A stretch of DNA of 6,070 bases from an uncultured Actinomycetes bacterium (GTDB taxonomy: Bacteria; Actinomycetota; Thermoleophilia; Solirubrobacterales; Solirubrobacteraceae): NCBI GenBank assembly GCA_937888775.1, contig CALAQT010000229.1, forward strand, positions 1 to 6,070, in the 5' to 3' direction. The position numbers and the translations under genes were made by a program. Positions 1 to 5,065 of this stretch are shown one piece after another. How positions within the stretch are numbered: position 1 is the stretch's first letter; every line of letters begins with the position of its first letter. Under the pieces are notes generated by a model. The model worked only from the letters and a program-made list of their open reading frames with translations. It had not been told where the DNA came from and searched no databases.

Positions 1-86
1 CGAGGCGCCCAGATCCTATTCGCGCAAGGAACCGTAGACCACGCCGCTCGCACGCAGGAGCACAAGGGAGCTGCGCCGGCCGACCG

Positions 87-227
87 GAGGAAAAGCACAA
101 GTCGCGTCTCGCCCTCCAGGACCGGGCTGGGAGGCGGCAATCGCGCCGGACCGGAGCGCTCGGATCTGGGCGAACTCACAAGCCCGCCGCTGCCGAATGC
201 TGGCGATATCCCGACGAGCGCTTTCTG
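87..227 (+). repeat. Dispersed repeat, copy A
   Basis: Three blocks occur in the same order and orientation as in copy B at 2202-2379. The first is a GAGGA-AAAGCA-GTCGCG block starting at 87 (2202 in B). The second is a 17-base exact match, GCTCGGATCTGGGCGAA, at 158-174 (2240-2256 in B). The third starts CGAATGC at 194 and ends GCGCTTTCTG at 227 (2346 to 2379 in B). Spacing between blocks differs, so this is a degenerate, indel-rich repeat. A 17-base match is not expected by chance in 6 kb. Its nature is unknown. Confidence 0.6.
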
Positions 228-241
228 GGAAAGCGCTCGTC
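213..241. repeat. Perfect hairpin, 12-bp arms
   Basis: GACGAGCGCTTT (213-224) and AAAGCGCTCGTC (230-241) are perfect reverse complements around the 5-base loop CTGGG. No T-tract follows on either strand, so it is not a classical rho-independent terminator. It lies at the end of dispersed repeat copy A, and only its left-arm end (GCGCTTTCTG) is preserved in copy B. Other possibilities are a protein-binding site or a REP-like element. Confidence 0.7.
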
Positions 242-441
242 CGGGCGTGTTCATCGCCGCGACGCCAGCGGTCCGGTCGGGTCCCGACGCTTGGAATTCG
301 CGCAAAGCACGCGCCGGTGCTCTCGGCGCCCGGCGCATCTACCCGTGGCAAAGCATGCGCGTCGCTGGGAGCGCCGCCCGTGCTCGGTCATGGGCTATTC
401 CGCAAGCGCGCTCGCTCCAGAGCACTCGAAATGGGGACGAG

Positions 442-465
442 CGCAATGTCGCCAGCGATCGCCCG
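442..465 (+). repeat. Dispersed repeat block, CGCAATGTCGCCA type, copy 1
   Basis: CGCAATGTCGCCA followed by GCGATCGCCCG. The same block is at 2162-2187 with a 2-base insertion and one substitution (GCGATAGCCCG). A looser relative, GCGCAATGACGACGCGGCGATCG, can be read on the minus strand at about 4500-4523. The block ends in a GCGATCGC palindrome. Confidence 0.55.
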
Positions 466-860
466 ACTTGAGCGGCATAACGCCGGCCGCCATCGATAGG
501 GCGAGTCCGACCGACGGTCTGCCCTACGCGACGTGCGTTCCCGCAATCCGCGCATTGGGGGACGGCCCGCTGTTGCGCCGAGAGGCTCGTCCACACCTCA
601 AAGGAAGGTCCGCAACGTCCCCGCGATCGCAAGGGTGGCAAAGCGAGCGCCTCGCGCCCTCTAGCCGGACTACCGGAACGGAGCAATGTGGAGTCCGCTG
701 AGTTCTCCCGGACAGCCCCCGATCTGGATGCCCAGACGCTAGCCCCCGGGCCAGGAGGGACTCTCGGTTCAGATTCTCATGCCCCGAGAAGGGAGCGTCC
801 TCGCGAGATTCCGAAAAGGCGGGCTGTATCTGACATTGAGATCGTCTCGCGGGTAAGCGG

Positions 861-889
861 TTGACATGGACGGGTCGACTGAGTGGGAT
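861..889 (+). promoter_or_regulatory. Possible sigma70-type promoter, antisense to the hydrolase end
   Basis: A perfect TTGACA hexamer at 861-866 is followed after 17 bases by TGGGAT at 884-889, a poor -10 element with T, A and T in the consensus positions 1, 5 and 6. It points into the 3' end of the minus-strand hydrolase gene. No plus-strand gene follows, so it may be a chance match or drive an antisense transcript. Confidence 0.2.
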
Positions 890-893
890 GCGC

Positions 894-1787
894 CTAGAAG
901 TGGTTGGCGAGCCACTCGTGGACGTCGCCGATCCTTTCGAGCACCAAGGTCAGGTGGCCGTCGGTGTCGTTGAGCTCTGACTCCGCGCCGGGGATGTGGT
1001 CGGCCAGCCATCGACCGTGTTGGAACGGCACGAACCGGTCCTGGTGCCCGTGCCACACCTTGACCGGTGCGCGGGTCGACTTCGGGTCAAATCCCCATGG
1101 CGAAAGCTCCGCTGCCCCGTCGTCCCACCACCCCTGGTCGCCTGGAGCCAGACCGGCTTGCTCGGCACGAAGCAACCACTCGGCGAACTCACCGGTCAAC
1201 ACGGCGGCGTCGGGCTCAGACAACAGACTCGCGAGAGCGTCCACGAGCTGCTCCGCCGTCGTCGCGAGAACATCGTCTCGATCTTGCACGCCCTTCTTTC
1301 GCGCCGCGCTGGGATCAGCGAAATAGAGCGTGATGTCGTCGATGTTGTCCTGACCCATGCCGGCAAAGAAATCCAATCCGGGGGCATCCCAGGGCGCAGC
1401 CGACGCAAGCAATGCTGTGGCCACTACGAGCTCGGGCAACATCGCCGCGCAGGCGAGGGCGCACGGACCGCCGCCTGACCAGCCCCATACCGCGATGCGG
1501 TCGACATCCAAGGCAGCAGCGATCGCCTCGACGTCGGCGGCGCAGTCAGCAACCGAATGCCCGGGATGCGGGCTGGACCCGCCATAACCTGGCCGGTCGT
1601 AGCTCACGAGCCGGATCCCTCGCGCCGCAGCATCCTCAAGCCACGGGCCAAACAACAAGCTGGATCCCGGCATCCCATGCATTGCCAGCACACAGCGCTC
1701 GTAGTCTCCGCCGGGGACCCGAACACGCAGCTCCCGGCCATCTCGAGCACGGACACTCCTTGTCTCAGCTTCGATCACCCCAACCAT
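894..1787 (-). CDS. Alpha/beta-fold hydrolase
   Basis: A 297-residue, probably cytoplasmic serine hydrolase of the alpha/beta fold; the substrate cannot be told. HGMPGS at 37-42 is the oxyanion-hole segment, and DRPGYGGSS (64-72) is the usual loop after strand 4. GWSGGG (102-107) is the nucleophile elbow with Ser104. Asp250 in GHQDRFVP and His278 in DGHLTL complete the triad, so all catalytic residues are present. Residues about 140-235 form the variable cap, rich in Asp and Trp. Length is normal for the family and there is no signal peptide. It has no co-directional neighbour and diverges from the reverse transcriptase. The ATG at 1787 has GAGGGG directly against it; the GTG at 1778 (Val4) has the same motif 9 bases upstream and may be the true start. 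Esterase, lipase, epoxide hydrolase or peptidase activity are all possible. Confidence 0.93.
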   Translation of the reverse strand: MVGVIEAETRSVRARDGRELRVRVPGGDYERCVLAMHGMPGSSLLFGPWLEDAAARGIRLVSYDRPGYGGSSPHPGHSVADCAADVEAIAAALDVDRIAVWGWSGGGPCALACAAMLPELVVATALLASAAPWDAPGLDFFAGMGQDNIDDITLYFADPSAARKKGVQDRDDVLATTAEQLVDALASLLSEPDAAVLTGEFAEWLLRAEQAGLAPGDQGWWDDGAAELSPWGFDPKSTRAPVKVWHGHQDRFVPFQHGRWLADHIPGAESELNDTDGHLTLVLERIGDVHEWLANHF

Positions 1788-1793
1788 CCCCTC
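1788..1793 (-). promoter_or_regulatory. Ribosome binding site of the hydrolase, deciding its start
   Basis: The minus strand reads GAGGGG immediately before the ATG at 1787-1785, which leaves no spacer. Measured to the in-frame GTG at 1778-1776, the spacer is 9 bases, a usual distance. This favours the GTG and a protein three residues shorter. Confidence 0.5.
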
Positions 1794-2161
1794 AAGCGCA
1801 TGTCAGCCCCCGTGCTCAACCGAGCAAACCTACCACCCAACAGGCCTCCGACGGGCGAATCCATGCTCCCGCCCGCAGGCGGCAGGAGCCTCGTTCGCGC
1901 CGCTGAGCACACGCGGGCGGCGAAGTCCCTCATGGCAACGCCGGCACGCCTTGGAGGATCCGGGTCGACAGGCACCAGCGCAGCATCACGTCCGTCGACG
2001 AAGCGCCCCCAGCATCTGCCGCCTTTGCACACCCACAGCATGCGCGCGGCCACCCTTGAGGAGGGAAATCGCGGGGGTATTTCACATCAGCCTCCCGCCA
2101 AATCCAGGTCTTCCGCTGGGCGCCGCAGGCAGGAGTCCGCCGGCCCAAGTGATTGCGCGAC

Positions 2162-2187
2162 CGCAATGTCGCCACTGCGATAGCCCG
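2162..2187 (+). repeat. Dispersed repeat block, CGCAATGTCGCCA type, copy 2
   Basis: Matches 442-465 over CGCAATGTCGCCA and GCGAT-GCCCG, with CT inserted between. Its first six bases also pair with ATTGCG at 2152-2157 across a 4-base loop, so this copy can form a small hairpin that copy 1 lacks. Confidence 0.55.
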
Positions 2188-2201
2188 GCCCGCGCCGGCG
2201 C

Positions 2202-2379
2202 GAGGACAAAAGCAGTCGCGCCGAGCCCAGGCCGCACACGCTCGGATCTGGGCGAAAGCGATCGCAGGCCACCGCGCCGGACACGGCAGATCGGCACGAC
2301 ACCTCCGTCGCCAACTCGATCGTCCGCGACGTGGCGGCGGGAGGGCGAATGCGATCGTCCGCGGAGATCGCGCTTTCTG
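2202..2379 (+). repeat. Dispersed repeat, copy B
   Basis: Collinear with copy A (87-227): GAGGACAAAAGCAGTCGCG at 2202-2220, GCTCGGATCTGGGCGAA at 2240-2256, and CGAATGC at 2346 through GCGCTTTCTG ending at 2379. The segment between the second and third blocks is about 70 bases longer than in A. Related pieces appear at 4409-4427 (GGACAAAGGCAGCCGCGCG) and 5896-5910. Copies A and B flank the hydrolase gene as direct repeats. Confidence 0.6.
2346..2360 (+). repeat. 15-base direct repeat, copy 1
   Basis: CGAATGCGATCGTCC occurs exactly here and at 5896-5910. It is part of dispersed repeat copy B. On its own, a 15-base match in 6 kb of GC-rich DNA is only marginally above chance; its place in the repeat family supports it. 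Confidence 0.45.
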
Positions 2380-2544
2380 CGTTTGCGACCTCGTCGCGTC
2401 GGCAACGAGATGCCCGTCCGACAACGAATGCAGGTCTGCGTCAGCGGTAGCGAGCCGGGCCGAGGTGGCTGGTCGACGCCTATACCGGTCACGCCTGTGC
2501 CGCTGCCGACGGTAAGCGAACCGTGGTCGGGATCGCATGGACCT

Positions 2545-2608
2545 CGTGGCCGCTCTCCGCAGACTGCAGCAGTCTGGTGTCCTCGCGCCAAACGACCGGA
2601 ATAGCGGC
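2545..2608 (-). repeat. RT-flanking inverted repeat, upstream copy
   Basis: The minus strand of this segment aligns without gaps to the plus strand at 4282-4345, with about 50 of 64 bases identical by hand count. The core GCGAGGACACCAGAC is exact (2586 down to 2572). Similarity seems to continue outward to about 2636, where AGGCGCC pairs with GGCGCCT, a hairpin also present in the partner copy. A second small hairpin, CAGACTG-CAG-CAGTCTG, lies at 2560-2576. It ends about 58 bases before the candidate retron RNA. It could be an element end, a regulatory structure or one of several scattered copies. Confidence 0.7.
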
Positions 2609-2612
2609 AGAG

Positions 2613-2635
2613 CAGGCGCCTCGCCCGGGCGCCTG
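2613..2635. repeat. Hairpin at the inner edge of the upstream inverted repeat
   Basis: CAGGCGCC (2613-2620) and GGCGCCTG (2628-2635) are perfect reverse complements around a 7-base loop. AG (2611-2612) can pair with CT (2637-2638) across a one-base bulge. An equivalent smaller hairpin (GGCAC-CGG-GTGCC) sits at the corresponding place by the downstream copy, at 4263-4275. Confidence 0.6.
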
Positions 2636-2665
2636 GCTGGTCGTCGCGTCCGGTAGCGTTCTGGG

Positions 2666-2836
2666 CGCGGCGTCGTTGCACCGAGTTGGGCTGACGCATC
2701 TTCGGGTGCGCTGCCTCTCCGGGGTTACCCCGGGGACAGTCAGTTACGTGGACCAGTGCATCGCGAGCCCCACCGTGCATCCTTCGGAGGCACTTCCGGG
2801 CACGCGCGACAGGAGTAGTCGGCGCGCGGCGCCGCG
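2666..2836 (+). ncRNA. Candidate retron msr-msd RNA
   Basis: The region immediately before the reverse transcriptase has the expected layout of a retron RNA. CGCGGCGTCGT (2666-2676) can pair with GCGGCGCCGCG (2826-2836), 11 pairs including two G-T, as the a1/a2 stem. Next come an extended hairpin with a C(UUCG)G tetraloop (2689-2715) and a 9-bp stem with a TTA loop (2716-2736), fitting the msr part. A longer stem, 2762-2770 with 2798-2806 (one A-A mismatch), encloses a smaller one (2775-2778 with 2790-2793) and fits the msd hairpin. G2678, just after a1, is a candidate branching guanosine. a2 ends 12 bases before the RT start, as usual in retrons. Caveats: the a2 segment also folds locally, DNA this GC-rich pairs easily, and the ends and branch site are guesses. 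Confidence 0.5.
2825..2836. repeat. 12-bp perfect palindrome before the RT start
   Basis: CGCGGCGCCGCG is its own reverse complement and ends 12 bases before the ATG. It overlaps the proposed a2 segment. It could equally be an operator or a local RNA hairpin (GGCGC-GCG-GCGCC at 2821-2833) limiting RT translation; no Shine-Dalgarno motif is visible there. Confidence 0.5.
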
Positions 2837-2848
2837 ATCATTGTTCCC

Positions 2849-4207
2849 ATGTATGACGCCGCTGAGCGCGCCGCGCTGGCCAACGAACTGACGGACGCGT
2901 TCATAGCCGCTCCGTGGAAGGTCGACCTGATCGCCGAGAGCGGCGCTGCGTGTCTAGACCGGTGGCCGAGTTGGATGAGTGCTTTGGCGATGTGTGTGGT
3001 TGCCGTTCACCGGACGCCGCCGATCGACCGTCGCGGTGAGCTGTTCCGGCTGATCGTGACCTTCCTCGACGAACGCCGCGCCCCAAACGGGGAAAGCGAA
3101 CCGCCTCGTATTCTGCGGCTATTAGTCGGTCGGTCGCCCGGCTCGCCGGACACACGACCCCATTTGGAGCACGGATGGGCGATCACCGACATCGCATCGG
3201 TCCCCGAGCTTGCTGAGCGGCTGGAGTTGAGCGACGGCCAGCTCGCATGGCTCGCAGATGTGCGCAGCCTGGAGCGCACCGTTAGCAAAGAGCAGCTTCG
3301 CAACTACCGCTACCGCGCCCTCCCGAGGCAGGGAGGTGTACCCAGGGTGATCGAGGCGCCGAAGGCGCGGCTGAAAGAGATCCAGCGGTGGGTTCTCCGT
3401 CAGATCCTCGATCAGATCCCGCCCCACGAGGCCGCGCACGGCTTCACTCGCGGCCGCTCGGCTGTCACCCACGCACAACTGCACACCGGGCAAGCCGCCG
3501 TACTGCGACTCGATCTCAAGGAGTTCTTCGCCTCTGTCCCCGCGGGACGCGTTTACGGCATCTTGCGAACGCTTGGCTATTCCCCGCCGGTTTGCCACGT
3601 TCTCACAGGCCTGACAACGAACACAGTCCCGGAATCGGTGTGGCAGGTCATCGCGAGCGCCACCCCGCAGAGCGCCTTCCAGGCGCGGTTCTGGTTGGGC
3701 CGGCAGCTGGCGACACCGCATCTCCCGCAGGGCGCGCCGACCTCGCCGGCGCTGGCCAACCTCGCAGCGTTCAGACTCGATCGGCGTCTCACCGGCCTCG
3801 CGCTGGCGTCAGGACTCCGCTACTCACGTTACGCTGATGACCTCACGTTCTCCGGGCCGGCACGGCTGCACCGCCGGCGCAACCAATTCGAGTCGATCGC
3901 CACCAGGATCATCCGCGCAGAGGGCTTCGCAGTCAACGAGGCCAAGTCCGCGACCCAAAGTGCCGGCGGCTGCCAAACGGTGTGCGGCGTGGTGGTAAAC
4001 GTTCGTCCCAACATTCGCCGTACCGAATACGACCGGCTCAGAGCAATACTCCACAACGCGGCCGCTCTGGGTCCAGCTAGCCAAAACCACAACGGAGTCG
4101 CCGACTTCAAGGCCCACCTTCGCGGTCGGATCTCCTGGGTTGAATCGCTCAACCCCGCGCGCGGAGACAAGCTCCGCGAACTGCTCGCGGAGATCGACTG
4201 GCGCTGA
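2849..4207 (+). CDS. Retron-type reverse transcriptase, Mx162-like
   Basis: A 452-residue RNA-directed DNA polymerase expected to copy part of its own upstream RNA into msDNA. After a helical N-terminal extension (about 1-110) come the RT blocks: YRYRALPRQGG...PRVIEAPK near 153-172, AAHGFTRGRS (195-204), RLDLKEFF (220-227, catalytic Asp222), LPQGAPTSP (292-300), YSRYADDLTFS (325-335, Asp330 and Asp331), and GFAVNEAKS (359-367). The retron block 7 reads QTVCGVVVN (376-384), with Cys in place of the usual Thr of VTG. GRISWVESLNPARGDKL (426-442) is the usual retron C-terminus. Length, the N-terminal extension and the insert between blocks 3 and 4 match myxobacterial Mx162-type RTs; the NAxxH motif of many retron RTs is not clear. 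The ATG has no Shine-Dalgarno motif. No maturase or endonuclease domain is present, and no co-directional gene lies within 850 bases. Confidence 0.93.
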   Translation: MYDAAERAALANELTDAFIAAPWKVDLIAESGAACLDRWPSWMSALAMCVVAVHRTPPIDRRGELFRLIVTFLDERRAPNGESEPPRILRLLVGRSPGSPDTRPHLEHGWAITDIASVPELAERLELSDGQLAWLADVRSLERTVSKEQLRNYRYRALPRQGGVPRVIEAPKARLKEIQRWVLRQILDQIPPHEAAHGFTRGRSAVTHAQLHTGQAAVLRLDLKEFFASVPAGRVYGILRTLGYSPPVCHVLTGLTTNTVPESVWQVIASATPQSAFQARFWLGRQLATPHLPQGAPTSPALANLAAFRLDRRLTGLALASGLRYSRYADDLTFSGPARLHRRRNQFESIATRIIRAEGFAVNEAKSATQSAGGCQTVCGVVVNVRPNIRRTEYDRLRAILHNAAALGPASQNHNGVADFKAHLRGRISWVESLNPARGDKLRELLAEIDWR

Positions 4208-4281
4208 GCCGACGGGCGGTCGAGGCAACAAGAGGATGCCCCATGAGCAGTCCGCGGCCGGAGGCACCGGGTGCCCGCTTC

Positions 4282-4345
4282 GCCGCTCATCCGGCCATCT
4301 GAGGCGAGGACACCAGACAGCTGCAATGTGCGAAAGGCGGTCACG
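4282..4345 (+). repeat. RT-flanking inverted repeat, downstream copy
   Basis: Starts 74 bases after the RT stop codon and aligns without gaps to the minus strand of 2608-2545, about 78% identical. The exact core GCGAGGACACCAGAC is at 4304-4318. Upstream of it, GGCAC-CGG-GTGCC (4263-4275) forms a hairpin where the other copy has GGCGCC/GGCGCC, so one G-C pair is replaced by an A-T pair. The two copies enclose a 1.8-kb unit holding only the candidate RNA and the RT. Confidence 0.7.
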
Positions 4346-4576
4346 GCACAAGACCCGCCTGTGCTGCCAGATCCGTGCTCGGCCTCGAGGGCGGCCCGTG
4401 GCCGCTTCCGGACAAAGGCAGCCGCGCGAGCGCCGGCGCCATGCGCATCGCGCGGGCAATCACGATCGTCCGGCACCGCGCCACGCGCACCCGATCGGGG
4501 CGATCGCCGCGTCGTCATTGCGCTCGCGCACCCGGGTGCCGTCTCAGGCGCAAGAGCGATCGCCAGCGTGATGCTC

Positions 4577-4587
4577 GGTTTCCGCGC
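4577..4587 (+). repeat. Short repeat piece GGTTTCCGCGC
   Basis: The 11 bases recur at 5921-5931, and both are followed by AGAG (after a GT insertion here). Eleven bases alone are within chance. It is listed because both copies lie in repeat-bearing intergenic DNA, the second just after the 15-base repeat at 5896-5910. Confidence 0.3.
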
Positions 4588-4630
4588 GTAGAGGACCGCC
4601 GGCCCCCGCGCTGACAGGCGCGTCCGGGCT

Positions 4631-4933
4631 TCAAAGCGGGTCCGGGCCGCGACGATCGCTCGCGTGGCCGAGCACTCGTCCGGCGCTGGAGGGTGTCCGT
4701 GTAGACGGGTTCGACCTGGTGCGGCTGGCTTGTCTGGTCAGCCATTTACGGCAGGCTGCCCGGTGGAGTTCTTGCAGACTGGTGAGCGCGAAACGGGTCT
4801 CGGGCGCCTCGTCGACGATGTCGCGGAAGGTCGTGAGGGGCCGGCTCGTGTAGTAGACCGCCGACGACATCAGCCCGGCCCGGATGATTGATCTGCGCTG
4901 AGGAGGTCGGGCGCTGCCGTGTCGTCGAGGCAT
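4631..4933 (-). pseudogene. Possible gene remnant or small hypothetical protein
   Basis: A 100-codon minus-strand frame whose middle, from an internal ATG at 4870 (MSSAVYYTSRPLTTF and onward through FALTSLQELHRAAC), looks like real protein. It has strong G/C third positions, balanced composition and helix-like spacing, unlike the Arg-rich shadow frames nearby. The ends look non-coding. A second minus-strand frame beginning ATGGCTGACCAGACA at 4745 also starts plausibly before decaying, which fits a frameshifted or truncated gene. I see no Shine-Dalgarno motif and recognise no family. It may be debris of a lost gene or chance. Confidence 0.25.
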
Positions 4934-5065
4934 GGCGCCGTTTTGGTGTCTGGTCGGTCATAGAAGCGAGACGCGGCACACCCAGAGCTGCTGCGTGAAC
5001 TCATCCCTCCGTCGCGGAGCTGGTAGACGTGAGCTGGCACTTCCTCTAGCGTTCCGGTAGGCGGA

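Larger units (their letters stand above)
1..893. other. Gene-poor region downstream of the hydrolase
   Basis: No convincing coding region is seen. The open frames here overlap on both strands, are rich in Arg, Ala and Ser, and show no recognisable domain. The stretch does hold structure: a perfect hairpin at 213-241, a 7-bp inverted repeat at 311-317/330-336, two GCGATCGC octamers (455-462, 623-630), and blocks that recur after position 2150 (87-227 and 442-465). A weak third relative of the RT-flanking repeat may lie near 371-430 (shared GCTATTCCG), but I could not align it convincingly. No tRNA, rRNA or CRISPR array was seen. Confidence 0.6.
1788..2544. other. Gene-poor region between hydrolase and retron cassette
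   Basis: No convincing gene. A minus-strand frame at about 1775-2053 begins with a Cys- and Trp-containing stretch (WVCKGGRCWGRFVDGRD) but overlaps the hydrolase start and matches nothing I know. The stretch carries dispersed repeat copy B (2202-2379), the CGCAATGTCGCCA block (2162-2187), a short ATTGCG-CGAC-CGCAAT hairpin (2152-2167) and a GCGATCGC site (2258-2265). The hydrolase promoter should lie near 1800-1870 on the minus strand, but I see no clear -35/-10 pair. Confidence 0.55.
4208..5065. other. Gene-poor region after the reverse transcriptase
   Basis: No effector gene directly follows the RT. The region begins with the downstream copy of the RT-flanking repeat (4282-4345). It then holds repeat-family pieces (GGACAAAGGCAGCCGCGCG at 4409-4427, GGTTTCCGCGC at 4577-4587), two GCGATCGC sites (4500-4507, 4556-4563) and coding-like minus-strand debris between about 4631 and 4979. 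No T-tailed terminator is seen after the RT stop. Confidence 0.55.

Noticed and set aside
894..1787. Alpha/beta hydrolase as the retron effector
   Set aside because: It is on the opposite strand with its start about 1.06 kb from the RT start, has an ordinary enzyme architecture with an intact triad, and nothing in the sequence ties it to the retron.
2082..2780. A 232-codon minus-strand open frame before the RT
   Set aside because: Arg- and Gly-rich composition, no domain, overlap with other equally open frames and with the repeats and the candidate RNA. Its apparent similarity to a plus-strand frame near 4290-4345 comes from the inverted DNA repeat, not from shared protein.
3122..3721. A 199-codon minus-strand open frame
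   Set aside because: It lies wholly inside the reverse transcriptase gene, whose plus frame carries all conserved RT motifs. The opposite frame is open because of the high GC content.
2849..4207. Diversity-generating retroelement or group II intron RT
   Set aside because: The block-4 motif is QGAPTSP and block 7 has the VxGxVVN pattern typical of retrons. There is no maturase or endonuclease domain, no intron RNA domains V/VI were seen, and no template/variable repeat pair with A-specific changes was found.
4282..4345. The downstream inverted repeat as a rho-independent terminator of the RT transcript
   Set aside because: No T-tract follows its hairpins, and the sequence is conserved well beyond the hairpin parts, which a terminator would not need.
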